This document shows, in pieces, positions 8,648-16,316 of a stretch of 64,000 bases of DNA. The stretch's first letter is position 1, and each line of letters starts with the position of its first letter. The position numbers and the translations under genes were made by a program. Origin of the DNA: Amycolatopsis umgeniensis (GTDB taxonomy: Bacteria; Actinomycetota; Actinomycetes; Mycobacteriales; Pseudonocardiaceae); the NCBI RefSeq assembly GCF_014205155.1, contig NZ_JACHMX010000001.1, positions 930,001 through 994,000 of the forward strand, read 5' to 3'. A model generated the notes under the pieces. It was not told where the DNA came from and ran no database searches. It saw nothing but the letters and a program-made list of their open reading frames with translations.

Positions 8648-9418
8648 TTAGCGTGTCTTCACAAGAGTGATCACACCGTCGAGCAGCCGGGCGAGCCCGA
8701 AAGCATAAGCGTGCTCGGGATCGTGAGCGCCGTTGTGCGCCTCACCGGCCGACTGCCCGACGCGCGCGGCAAGCGGGAAACGTTCGGGCTCGAAGACCTC
8801 CGCGAGCGCCGGACCGGCCTTCGCCCACCACTGCGCGTCGTCCATCCCGGTGCGGCGGACCGCACGGTCGGCCTCGATCCGGCGGCGCGCGGTCCCCTGG
8901 ACGTGGTCGTGCACCAGCGTGATCACCGAATCCATCTCGACATCGGTGAGGCCGAGGCCCTCGACGACGGCGAGTTCGCGTTCGTACTTCGCGATCGACC
9001 GGGGCCCCAGCGGCGGACGGCCGGTGAACACCTGCAACACCCATGGATGACGCAGGCAGAGGTCCCAGTTCACCCGCGCGACCTCGCGCAGCCCCTCCAC
9101 CCAGTCGCGCTCGCCGGGCTCGCCCAGTTCCCGGACCGCCTCGCCGTAGACCCGGTCGAGCATCGCTTCGAGGAGCTCCTCGCGGGACGCGACGTAGGTG
9201 TACAGCGACATCGTGCCCACACCCAGCGACTCGGCGACCCGGCGCATGGACAGGGTGGCGAGGTCTTGGTCGCCGTCGGCGAGTTCGACGGCGGCGGCGA
9301 TCACCTGTTCGCTGGTCAGCGTGTGTTTCGGCCCGCGGCGCGGCAACTGCCGGGTACCCCACAGCGTGGCGATCGTCCGCGCGGGATCGCCGCCGCCGTT
9401 GCTCTCGGTCCGCGTCAT
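8648..9418 (-). CDS. TetR family regulator, probable repressor of adjacent ABC exporter
   Basis: This 256-residue regulator is of the TetR type with a tetracyclin-repressor-like C-terminal domain. Its DNA-binding helices cover about residues 36-82 and include [20 protein letters not shown]. It is transcribed away from a DrrAB-type exporter. The 60-bp gap between the two genes contains three overlapping palindromes built from TACGNAGT half-sites, one of them spanning the exporter's start codon. This arrangement strongly suggests that it represses the exporter and itself. The inducer would then be an exported lipophilic compound. A 30-residue hydrophilic extension precedes the HTH domain. Confidence 0.92.
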   Translation of the reverse strand: MTRTESNGGGDPARTIATLWGTRQLPRRGPKHTLTSEQVIAAAVELADGDQDLATLSMRRVAESLGVGTMSLYTYVASREELLEAMLDRVYGEAVRELGEPGERDWVEGLREVARVNWDLCLRHPWVLQVFTGRPPLGPRSIAKYERELAVVEGLGLTDVEMDSVITLVHDHVQGTARRRIEADRAVRRTGMDDAQWWAKAGPALAEVFEPERFPLAARVGQSAGEAHNGAHDPEHAYAFGLARLLDGVITLVKTR

Positions 9419-9433
9419 GGCGCCATCATAGGC

Positions 9434-9491
9434 GAAGTACTCCGTAACCCGTACGAAGTTTGTGCTATCTTACTTCGTATGCCATACGAAG
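9434..9491. promoter_or_regulatory. Cluster of TetR-type operators over leaderless exporter promoter
   Basis: Three inverted repeats use the same half-site. CGAAGT/ACTCCG at 9434-9445 is a 12-bp palindrome with one mismatch. TACGAAGT at 9452-9459 pairs perfectly with ACTTCGTA at 9472-9479. CTTCGTAT at 9473-9480 pairs perfectly with ATACGAAG at 9484-9491. The last one spans the ATG at 9479-9481. A TATCTT box at 9466-9471 puts transcription start close to 9479, so the exporter mRNA would be leaderless and a bound repressor would cover the -10 box and start point. Confidence 0.75.
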
Positions 9492-10264
9492 AAGCGGCGC
9501 TGGAAGCCGTCGACCTGCGCAAGCGGTACCGGGACAAGGTGGCGTTGGACGGGTTCGGGCTCACTGTCCCGGCGGGCACGGTCTGCGGCCTGCTCGGCCC
9601 GAACGGCGCGGGGAAGACCACGGCGGTACGGATCCTGAGCACCCTGCTGCGCCCGGACAGCGGAACGGCCCGCGTCGCGGGGCACGACGTGGTCGCCGAC
9701 CCCCGGTCGGTGCGCTACCGGATCGGCCTGGTCGGGCAGAACGCGTCGGTGGACGAGATCCTCACCGGGCGTCAGAACCTCGTGCTGTTCGGCAGGCTCT
9801 GCCACTTGAAGAGCGCGGCGGCGAAACGCCGGGCGGACGAACTCCTCGAACGGTTCGATCTCACCGAGGCGGCCGGGAAACCCGTCGCCGCGTACTCCGG
9901 CGGGATGCGACGACGGCTGGACCTGGCGACCAGCCTGATCCTTTCGCCACCCGTGCTGTTCCTCGACGAACCGACCACCGGGCTCGACCCCCGGGCCCGT
10001 ATCGAGGTCTGGTCGTCGATCAGGGACCTGGTCGGCTCGGGCACCACGGTGCTGCTGACCACGCAGTACCTGGAGGAGGCGGACCAGCTGGCCGATCGGA
10101 TCGCCGTCATCGACGCCGGCCGCGTCGTCGCGGCGGGCACTCCGGACGAGCTCAAGGCGAAGGTCGGGCCGGACCGAGTCGAGACCATCACCCGCAAACC
10201 CACTCTCGACGAGGTGTTCCTGCACCTCACCGGACACACCACTACCACCGGAGAGCCCGTATGA
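9479..10264 (+). CDS. ABC transporter ATP-binding protein, DrrA family
   Basis: This 261-residue nucleotide-binding subunit has Walker [15 protein letters not shown] (about residues 39-52), the Q-loop region [11 protein letters not shown] near 87, signature [11 protein letters not shown] near 142, Walker [15 protein letters not shown] near 160 and an H-loop replaced by the family-typical [16 protein letters not shown]. The C-terminal [13 protein letters not shown] is characteristic of daunorubicin-resistance DrrA-type exporters. The start at 9479 was chosen over upstream extension because the ATG coincides with the predicted transcription start and begins the conserved region. Its stop overlaps the permease ATG (ATGA). 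The pair likely exports a hydrophobic drug-like compound; none of its biosynthesis is seen here. Confidence 0.93.
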   Translation: MPYEEAALEAVDLRKRYRDKVALDGFGLTVPAGTVCGLLGPNGAGKTTAVRILSTLLRPDSGTARVAGHDVVADPRSVRYRIGLVGQNASVDEILTGRQNLVLFGRLCHLKSAAAKRRADELLERFDLTEAAGKPVAAYSGGMRRRLDLATSLILSPPVLFLDEPTTGLDPRARIEVWSSIRDLVGSGTTVLLTTQYLEEADQLADRIAVIDAGRVVAAGTPDELKAKVGPDRVETITRKPTLDEVFLHLTGHTTTTGEPV

Positions 10265-11037
10265 CCGCGATCACGGACACCACCGCCCTCGCCGGCCGCA
10301 TCCTGCTGCACTGGCGGCAACGGCCCGGCTCGATCCTGGTCGGCTTCCTCTTCCCCGTCCTGATGGTGCTGATGTTCGGCTACCTCTTCGGCGGCGCGAT
10401 GGCCGTTCCCGACGGGGACTACCTGGACTTCCTGATCCCCGGCATGCTCGCGATGACGATGCTGTTCGGCCTGGAGGCGATGGTCGTGGCCGTCACCACG
10501 GACACCGCGAAGGGCGTCACCGAGCGGATCCGCGCGATGCCGGTCTCCGCGACGGCGATCCTCGCCGGGCGTGGTGTGGCCGATCTGCTCAACGCCGTCG
10601 TCGGTCTCGCGGTCATGGTGGTGACCGGGCTGCTGGTGGGCTGGACACCGGAACGCGGTCTCCTGCCGTCGCTGGCCGCGTTCGGCTTGCTGCTGTGGCT
10701 GCGGTTCGCCTTCACCTGGGTGGGGATCTACCTCGGCCTGCTGCTCAAGACGCCGGAATCGGCCGTCGCCGTGCAGATCCTGGTCTGGCCCGTCGGGTTC
10801 CTTTCGAGCGCGTTCGTTTCGCCGTCGACCATGCCGGGCTGGCTCGGCGCGATCGGCGCTGGGAATCCCTTGTCCGCGACCGCGACCGCGATCCGGGACC
10901 TGTTCGGCAACCCGACCTGGGGCGCGGCCGACTGGGCGAGCACGCATTCCGTCGCGCTCGCCCTGCTTTGGCCGGCCGTGCTCACGACACTCTTTCTCCC
11001 GCTGGCAGCGAACCGGTATCGCGCGCTGGGCCGGTGA
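10261..11037 (+). CDS. ABC-2 type permease, DrrB family
   Basis: This 258-residue membrane subunit has six predicted transmembrane helices. It follows the ATPase with a 4-bp overlap. The family-typical features are the early [16 protein letters not shown], the stretch [20 protein letters not shown], the cytosolic [13 protein letters not shown] and a C-terminal [16 protein letters not shown]. It forms the membrane pore of the exporter with the preceding ATPase. The last 56 bp overlap the 3' end of the convergent acetyltransferase gene. Confidence 0.93.
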   Translation: MTAITDTTALAGRILLHWRQRPGSILVGFLFPVLMVLMFGYLFGGAMAVPDGDYLDFLIPGMLAMTMLFGLEAMVVAVTTDTAKGVTERIRAMPVSATAILAGRGVADLLNAVVGLAVMVVTGLLVGWTPERGLLPSLAAFGLLLWLRFAFTWVGIYLGLLLKTPESAVAVQILVWPVGFLSSAFVSPSTMPGWLGAIGAGNPLSATATAIRDLFGNPTWGAADWASTHSVALALLWPAVLTTLFLPLAANRYRALGR

Positions 11038-11719
11038 AGGCGGATGTTTCGGGGACACGGATGGAGACGAAGTCCGGCCGCGGGACCAGTTCGAACCCGA
11101 TCGACTGATACAGGCGAATCGCCGGGGTGTTCGTCGCCGCGGCGTGCATCATCGGCGTCTCGCCGCGGGCCCGGATCCCCGCGGCCACGGCCCGGACGAG
11201 GCGTGTCGCCAGCCCCTGACCTCGATACGCCGGGTCGGTGCAGACGGCGCTGATCTCGGTCCAGCCGGGCGGGTGCAGCCGCTCCCCCGCCATCGCGATC
11301 AGCGCGCCTTCACGCCGGATTCCCAGGTATGTCCCCAATTCGACGGTCCGCTTCCGGAACGGCCCCGGTTTGGTCCGCTCGACGAGGTCCAGCATCTCCG
11401 GGACGTCCGCCGGTCCCAGCAGGACGGCTTCGGGATCTTCGGCGACTTCGAGCGCGACGTCGACCAGCCGGACACCGGCGATCCTGTCGAGGACCTCCCA
11501 CCCGGCCGGAGCGGGCAACGAGTTGTGCACCGTGACCGTCTGGCCCGGGCCCGCCAGACCGGCGACGTCGGCCCATACGCCTTCGTCCGGTTCGGGTGGC
11601 AGCGCGAAGAACGGAGCGACATCGACCTGGTAGCGCAGGACCTGGCCGAAGCGTTCGGCGAAGCGGGCGTGCGAACCGGTCAGCGAGGCCCAGACCGGAT
11701 CATCGAGAGGGAAGACCAT
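10982..11719 (-). CDS. GNAT family N-acetyltransferase (FR47-like)
   Basis: This 245-residue protein has a C-terminal GNAT fold. The acetyl-CoA pyrophosphate-binding loop is DPAYRGQGLATRLV (about residues 164-177), preceded by the beta-strand ISAVCTD and followed by TPAIRLYQSIGFELV, the usual beta6-alpha region. The N-terminal half (about 1-110) is less conserved. FR47-like members acetylate small amines or amino-acid conjugates; the substrate cannot be told. The gene converges on the DrrB-type permease and overlaps its 3' end by 56 bp, which is unusual but both frames are well supported. A 63-bp gap separates it from the PP2C gene upstream. Confidence 0.85.
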   Translation of the reverse strand: MVFPLDDPVWASLTGSHARFAERFGQVLRYQVDVAPFFALPPEPDEGVWADVAGLAGPGQTVTVHNSLPAPAGWEVLDRIAGVRLVDVALEVAEDPEAVLLGPADVPEMLDLVERTKPGPFRKRTVELGTYLGIRREGALIAMAGERLHPPGWTEISAVCTDPAYRGQGLATRLVRAVAAGIRARGETPMMHAAATNTPAIRLYQSIGFELVPRPDFVSIRVPETSAFTGPARDTGSLPAGERVS

Positions 11720-11782
11720 GACGGCTGCGACATCGATCGGCGGGCTTTCATTCCCGCTCCCACATCCTGAACACGCCTCGCC

Positions 11783-12973
11783 TCAGGATCCGGCGGTCAC
11801 CGCGAGATCCGCGCCGGGGTTCGGCCCGAACCAGTCGAGGCAGACGACCATGGCGTCGTCGGCGGCCGGCCCGCCGCCGCGGTGCTCGCCCAGTTCGGCG
11901 AGCACCGCCCTCGGCACGTGGGCCGCGGGCAGATCAGCGGTCGTGACGACGGCCTCGGCCAGTTCGCGATCGCCGTAGAGCTCACCGTGCGGACCGGCCA
12001 CGTCGTAGACGCCGTCGCTCACGAACACGAAGCGGTCTCCGGGCAGTGCCTGCAGCCGCTCGACGGTGTACGACGTGTCTTCGAAGGTGCCGAGCGGCAA
12101 CTGCTCGTCGAAGTCGACCCGCTCGGCCTTGCCGTCGCGGAATCGCCACAGGCGGGGTGACCCGGCGTCGACGGCGTCGATCGCGCCGGTCGCGAGGTCG
12201 AACTCCAGCAGGAGGGTGGCGACGTGCTCCTGGCCCCGATGCTGGGCGTACAGGGCCTGGTCGGCGAGTTCGGCCTGGGCGTCGAGCGAGATCCCGGCCC
12301 GCCGGGCGTTGCGGAGCGCGTTGATCGCGAGGTTGGTCAGCAGCGCCGCGCTCGTGCCGTCGCCCATGCCGTTGACCAGCGTGACCGACAGCTTGCGCGC
12401 GGAGGCCGACCAGTCGAAGCAGTCGCCGTAGATGGCATACGCGGGTTCGAGTTGGCCGCCGAGGGCGAATTCGGGACGGGCGCACGCGCGACCGGGGAGC
12501 AGCTGCCACTGCATTTCGGCGGCGAGCGTGAGCCGGGACGACCGGCGCGCCTGCACGTAGAGGTCGGTGTCGCGGTCGGCGACGAAGACCTCGTGCGCGA
12601 GGGCCTCGGCGAACCGGCCGAGTTCGGCCCAGACGGGCGGTTCCTGGTCTTCGGGGAGAGTGACGGCGAGGATGCCGAGCCGATCGCCGCGGACGGAGAC
12701 CGGGAGGTGGGCGCGGACGCCGCCTTCGACGGTCTCGAACGTCGCGCACTGCGTGGTGAAGGCTTCGCCCGCCGTCGTGCCCACCACCGAGACCGGGTCG
12801 GTGGTGTAGGGCAGCACGGTCACCCGCCGCAGTTCCGTGAGGCTGTAGTCGGCCATCAGCAGGTCGACCGCCACGGCACCGAAATGCTCCTCGAGCGCGG
12901 AACGCAGGCCGTCGAGCAACTGGTGCGGCTGGACACTTCTCAAAATCCGTTCGACCGCCAAGGATCTGTCCAT
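11783..12973 (-). CDS. PP2C/SpoIIE-family protein phosphatase (RsbU-like)
   Basis: The product has about 396 residues. An N-terminal GAF-like region (about 1-150) is followed by a linker helix and a SpoIIE/PP2C catalytic domain beginning near YAIYGDCFDWS (about 203) and continuing with GMGDGTSAALLTNLAINAL, where acidic residues bind metal. SpoIIE-type phosphatases dephosphorylate STAS-domain anti-anti-sigma factors. The ATG at 12973 is preferred because GGAGG lies 7 nt upstream, rather than the GTG 18 bases earlier. It is divergent from the MarR gene and stressosome operon, so it may feed into the same network. Several PP2C acidic positions look altered (GDCFDW, GMGDG), so activity is likely but not assured. 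Confidence 0.85.
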   Translation of the reverse strand: MDRSLAVERILRSVQPHQLLDGLRSALEEHFGAVAVDLLMADYSLTELRRVTVLPYTTDPVSVVGTTAGEAFTTQCATFETVEGGVRAHLPVSVRGDRLGILAVTLPEDQEPPVWAELGRFAEALAHEVFVADRDTDLYVQARRSSRLTLAAEMQWQLLPGRACARPEFALGGQLEPAYAIYGDCFDWSASARKLSVTLVNGMGDGTSAALLTNLAINALRNARRAGISLDAQAELADQALYAQHRGQEHVATLLLEFDLATGAIDAVDAGSPRLWRFRDGKAERVDFDEQLPLGTFEDTSYTVERLQALPGDRFVFVSDGVYDVAGPHGELYGDRELAEAVVTTADLPAAHVPRAVLAELGEHRGGGPAADDAMVVCLDWFGPNPGADLAVTAGS

Positions 12974-13078
12974 TCCGTCGCCTCCGCACACCGGGTGACC
13001 GGCGTCTCACTCGGACACCGGCGAAGCAGTCCGCACCGCGTTGGCGGACCGGCCGGTGGGCGTGCCGCGATGAGCTGA

Positions 13079-13093
13079 GCTGACAAGTTCAGC
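13079..13093. promoter_or_regulatory. Possible MarR operator upstream of the marR-type gene
   Basis: The inverted repeat GCTGA/TCAGC with a 5-bp spacer lies 15 bp upstream of the MarR-type start. It contains TGACAA, the same half-site as the perfect palindrome at 13607-13624. This would fit autoregulation. The arms are short, so the call is tentative. Confidence 0.35.
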
Positions 13094-13107
13094 ATAAGGA
13101 TGCGAGA

Positions 13108-13566
13108 GTGGGTGTCGTGAATCGGTCCTCCGAGCCGCCCGGCACCGAAACGGTGGCGGCGGCGGTGGCCGAGACGGCCGAGTTGCTCGAGATCATGTTC
13201 GAACGCGCTCGCGAGGCGTCACCGCGTCCGCTGTCGACGTCCCAGGTACGCGCTGTCGTGGCACTCGACCACCACGACGGGCTGAACCTGCGCGCTCTCG
13301 CGGAACTGCTCGGTTCGACCCCGCCCTTGGTGAGCCGCCTGTGCGACCGGTTGGAAGCCGTCGGTTTCATCGACAGGCTGCCCGGTACGCACAGCCGTCG
13401 TGAGGTCACTCTGCGACTCAGTGACCGAGGCCGCGCCTACCTGCGTGATCTGCGGGAACGCCGCCGCGAAAGCCTGGAATCGGTGCTGGGAAAGCTCACC
13501 CCGGAGGCCAGGTCGGCGCTCGCCGCAGGGCTCCGCGAGTTCCGCGAGGCCGCGGCGGAGTTCTGA
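13108..13566 (+). CDS. MarR family transcriptional regulator
   Basis: This 152-residue protein has a MarR winged helix-turn-helix. The recognition helix region is LRALAELLGSTPPLVSRLCD (about residues 61-80), the wing contains RLPGTHSRREVTLRLSDRG (about 92-110), and dimerisation helices lie at both ends. It sits just upstream of the stressosome operon, with a perfect 18-bp palindrome of MarR type in the 75-bp gap between them. The likely role is repression of that operon in response to a small molecule or oxidant. It contains no cysteine in the visible effector region, so a thiol-oxidation switch is unlikely. GTG start. Confidence 0.9.
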   Translation: MGVVNRSSEPPGTETVAAAVAETAELLEIMFERAREASPRPLSTSQVRAVVALDHHDGLNLRALAELLGSTPPLVSRLCDRLEAVGFIDRLPGTHSRREVTLRLSDRGRAYLRDLRERRRESLESVLGKLTPEARSALAAGLREFREAAAEF

Positions 13567-13606
13567 CGCCCAGAGGGTGTCCCCACCTCCACTGGAGTAG
13601 GGTCAC

Positions 13607-13624
13607 TGTTGTCATATGACAACA
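13607..13624. promoter_or_regulatory. Perfect 18-bp palindrome, probable MarR operator of stressosome operon
   Basis: The sequence TGTTGTCATATGACAACA is a perfect palindrome located 18 bp before the rsbR-type start. TTGnCATATGnCAA-like sites are the normal form of MarR-family operators, and a MarR gene ends 41 bp upstream. A GGAGG ribosome binding site follows at about 13633. Binding here should block transcription of the whole run from 13642 to 18258. Confidence 0.75.
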
Positions 13625-13641
13625 ATGCTCTGGAGGTGTGA

Positions 13642-14511
13642 GTGCAGGCGACCTACGACTCCGCCGTCCGGGACCTGCTGTCGCGGATCTTCGACGCCGG
13701 TCAGGAAGACCTGGTCGAAGACTGGGTCCGCCGTCAGCTGACCGATTCGCCCGCCTGGACCGGCGAGCAGGAACTGCGGCGCGAGGCCAAGGAACTGCTC
13801 GGCGCGCTCCGCGGGGCCCTCGACACCGAACTGCGCCTGGAACGGATCGTCGACCGCGACGAAGCCGTCCGCGCCGCACTGCGAGGCCTGTCCGAGCGGC
13901 GGGCCCGCGCCGGCGCCGCACCGACCTCCACCGCCATGGCGATCTTCGGCCTCAAGCGGGCCACGCTCGCCGCCCTGGAGGACCACACCGGAGACCCGGA
14001 GGTCCGCTACCAGGCTTCCCTGCAGGTCAACCGTTTCCTCGACGCCGCCAGCCTGCTCACGTTCTCGGTGTACGTCGAAGGCAGGGACGAGATCATCCGC
14101 CGCCAGCACCAGCAGATGCTGGAACTGTCCACCCCGGTGGTGCGGTTGTGGCGTCAGGTGCTGGCCGTTCCCCTGATCGGCACCCTCGACAGCGCCCGCA
14201 CCCAGGTGGTGATGAACAGCCTGCTGGAGGCGATCCAGACCCACGAGGCCAGGGTGGCCATCATCGACATCACCGGCGTGTCCACAGTGGACACCGCGGT
14301 GGCGCAGCACCTCCTGCAGACCGTCAGCGCTGTCCGGCTCATGGGCGCGGAATGCCTGATCAGCGGTGTCCGGCCGTCGATCGCGCAGACCGTCACGCAA
14401 CTCGGCATCGACCTGTCGCATATCGAAACCCGCGGTTCGCTCGCCGACGCGCTGGCCACCGCGATGCGGCTGATCGGCGACCACGCCCGGTCCGGTGTGG
14501 TGACCGGGTGA
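13642..14511 (+). CDS. rsbR: RsbR-like stressosome scaffold with STAS domain
   Basis: This 289-residue protein has a helical N-terminal sensor domain (about 1-165, RsbRD-like, not a haem globin) and a C-terminal STAS domain. The two threonines that RsbT kinase phosphorylates in RsbR proteins appear to be conserved: Thr218 in DITGVSTVDTAVAQH and Thr250 in SGVRPSIAQTVTQLG. Stressosomes are large cytosolic RsbR/RsbS assemblies that hold RsbT until a stress signal arrives. GTG start preceded by GGAGG. The stop overlaps the rsbS start (GTGA). This is the first gene of a six-gene run with overlapping ends. Confidence 0.92.
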   Translation: MQATYDSAVRDLLSRIFDAGQEDLVEDWVRRQLTDSPAWTGEQELRREAKELLGALRGALDTELRLERIVDRDEAVRAALRGLSERRARAGAAPTSTAMAIFGLKRATLAALEDHTGDPEVRYQASLQVNRFLDAASLLTFSVYVEGRDEIIRRQHQQMLELSTPVVRLWRQVLAVPLIGTLDSARTQVVMNSLLEAIQTHEARVAIIDITGVSTVDTAVAQHLLQTVSAVRLMGAECLISGVRPSIAQTVTQLGIDLSHIETRGSLADALATAMRLIGDHARSGVVTG

Positions 14512-14906
14512 ACGCCGGGGCGGGCCTGCCGATCCTGCGGCTCGGGGACATCCTGATCAGCGGGCTGCTCAGCGACCTCGACGACGCCACCGCGCTCCAG
14601 TTCACCGGTGAACTCACCGCCAGGATCTCCGACGAGGAGATCCGCGGCGTCATCCTCGACATCTCGCGGCTGGAGATCATCGACTCGTTCGTCGCCCGCG
14701 TCCTGATGGAACTGGCCGCCACCGGACGGCTCCTCGGCGCCAGGATGATCGTCGCCGGGATGCGCCCCGCCGTCGCGATCACGCTGTCCGAACTGGGTTT
14801 GGGGCTCACCGGCGTCCAGACCGCGCTCAACGCGGAACAGGCCATGGAACTGCTGGGGTGGCGCCGTCCCGTCGAGGCCGCCGAAGAGGCACCTCGTGCT
14901 TCCTGA
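14508..14906 (+). CDS. rsbS: RsbS-like STAS-domain antagonist
   Basis: This 132-residue protein is a stand-alone STAS domain of the RsbS type. The phospho-acceptor is Ser60 in LEIIDSFVARVL, matching Ser59 of Bacillus subtilis RsbS. The conserved AGMRPAVAITLSELGL follows. In known stressosomes RsbS sequesters the kinase RsbT until it is phosphorylated. About 15 extra residues rich in Glu and Ala follow the STAS core. The GTG start overlaps the rsbR stop by 4 bp. Its 3' end overlaps the next gene by 11 bp, so expression of the proteins should be coupled. Confidence 0.93.
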   Translation: MNAGAGLPILRLGDILISGLLSDLDDATALQFTGELTARISDEEIRGVILDISRLEIIDSFVARVLMELAATGRLLGARMIVAGMRPAVAITLSELGLGLTGVQTALNAEQAMELLGWRRPVEAAEEAPRAS

Positions 14907-15321
14907 CGAGCTCACCGCCCCTGAAGCGCGCGAACACGCCGTGCGCGCCGAGGAGGATCTGCTCACCGCCCGGCACGCGGTCCGGGCCGACGCGGTCGCG
15001 GCCGGCTTCTCGATCGTCGACCAGACGAAGATCGTGACCGCCGCCAGCGAACTCGTGCGCAACGCCTACATCCACGGCGGTGGCGGCACGATGACCATCG
15101 CCGTCGTCCGCGACCGGCGGGGGCGGGCGGGGCTGGCACTGTCCGTCCGCGACGAAGGCCCCGGCATCGGAGACGTCGAGCAGGCCATGACCGACGGGTT
15201 CAGCACCGGCGCCGGTCTCGGACACGGTCTCGGCGGCACCCGGCGGCTGGTCGACGAGTTCACCATCGACACCGCGCCCGGCAAGGGCACCACGGTCACC
15301 GTCGTCCGCTGGAAGCCGTGA
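14896..15321 (+). CDS. rsbT: RsbT-like serine/threonine kinase (switch protein)
   Basis: This 141-residue GHKL-type kinase has an N box TAASELVRNAYIHGGGG (about residues 47-63), a G1 box VRDEGPGIGD (about 88-97) and a G2 box GLGHGLGGTRRLVDEF (about 110-125). The small size, position after rsbS and these boxes match RsbT more than RsbW. RsbT phosphorylates RsbR and RsbS. When released from the stressosome it activates a downstream phosphatase or other partner. The GTG start lies inside the end of rsbS. The stop overlaps the next start. Confidence 0.92.
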   Translation: MLPDELTAPEAREHAVRAEEDLLTARHAVRADAVAAGFSIVDQTKIVTAASELVRNAYIHGGGGTMTIAVVRDRRGRAGLALSVRDEGPGIGDVEQAMTDGFSTGAGLGHGLGGTRRLVDEFTIDTAPGKGTTVTVVRWKP

Positions 15322-16316
15322 CGACCACCGCCGCGTCGCTCACGCGGCTGATCCACATCGACCACATCAGCGCGGTCTACGCGGCGACGCGGGCCGCGCG
15401 CGAGGTCGCGGACGAGGCGGGACTCCCCGAAGTCCTCGCCGAACGGAGCGCCGTCGTCGCCTCGGAACTGGCGAGCAATCTCGACAAGCACGCCGGCGGC
15501 GGCGCGGTCTTCGTCCAGTGCTCGCTGGCCGGGCCGGGGGTGGACATCCACGCGGTGGACACCGGCCCCGGGATGGCCGATCTGGACCATTGGCGCGTCG
15601 ACGGCAACAGCACCACGGAAACGCTGGGCACCGGCCTCGGCGCCGTCGGCAGGCTCGCGACCGAGTTCCGCATCCGGTCCGCGGCGGGCGTCGGCACGGT
15701 CGCGGCCGCCAGGATCCTCGCGCCAGGGCACGAGGTCGCCGATCTCGCGCACGTCCGGCTCCCCCGCGAAGGCGAAGAACGGTGCGGTGACGCGCTGGCC
15801 GTCTCGGCGATTCCCGGCGTCCGCACGGCGGCCCTCGTCGACGGGCTCGGCCACGGCCCCGAAGCGAGTGACGCCGCCGAAGCCGCGATCGCCGTGTTCC
15901 GGCGAGATCCCGACAGGCCGCTGCCCGAGCATCTGAACGCCATGCACCGGACGCTGCGGCAGACCCGCGGCGCGGCCGTCGCGCTCGCCCGGCTCTCCGA
16001 GAGCGGGCTCGAGTTCTGCGGAGTCGGCAACATCAGCGGTCTCGTGCTGACGCCGGGGCACACACGGCCGTTGCTGAGCATCCCCGGTGTCGTCGGCTTC
16101 ACCCTGCCGTCCGTCCGGGTGCGGACCCTGCCGCTGACCGGCCACGAACTCCTCGTCCTGCACACCGACGGGATCCGCGCCGCCTGGCGCGGTCCGGCGG
16201 CGCTCGGGCCGCTCCCGGCCACCACCCTCTTCGCCGCGGATCTCGCCCACCGTCACCGTGACCTTCGCGACGACGCCGCGTTGATCGCCTTCGGTCCGGG
16301 AAAGGGACTTCCGTGA
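15318..16316 (+). CDS. GHKL ATPase domain fused to SpoIIE/PP2C phosphatase (RsbX-like)
   Basis: This 332-residue protein joins two modules. The first 130 residues form a second RsbT/RsbW-like ATPase, with N box VASELASNLDKHAGGG (about 48-63), G1 box VDTGPGMADL (about 79-88) and a G2-like TGLGAVGRLA. Residues about 145-332 form a small PP2C domain starting CGDALAVSAIPGVRTAALVD, with the metal-site VDGLGHGPEAS and a late LHTDGI and DDAALIAF. RsbX resets Bacillus stressosomes by dephosphorylating RsbR and RsbS, so this fusion could both bind STAS partners and reset them. It overlaps its neighbours by 4 bp on each side. Confidence 0.88.
   Translation: MTTTAASLTRLIHIDHISAVYAATRAAREVADEAGLPEVLAERSAVVASELASNLDKHAGGGAVFVQCSLAGPGVDIHAVDTGPGMADLDHWRVDGNSTTETLGTGLGAVGRLATEFRIRSAAGVGTVAAARILAPGHEVADLAHVRLPREGEERCGDALAVSAIPGVRTAALVDGLGHGPEASDAAEAAIAVFRRDPDRPLPEHLNAMHRTLRQTRGAAVALARLSESGLEFCGVGNISGLVLTPGHTRPLLSIPGVVGFTLPSVRVRTLPLTGHELLVLHTDGIRAAWRGPAALGPLPATTLFAADLAHRHRDLRDDAALIAFGPGKGLP

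Noticed and set aside
9479..11037. Part of an antibiotic biosynthetic cluster, together with the SARP at 43.6 kb
   Set aside because: No PKS, NRPS, terpene or tailoring genes surround either locus. DrrAB-type exporters and SARPs also occur outside clusters.
11091..11110. tRNA T-loop-like GTTCGAACCC
   Set aside because: It lies in the coding frame of the acetyltransferase, and no acceptor or anticodon stem can be drawn around it.
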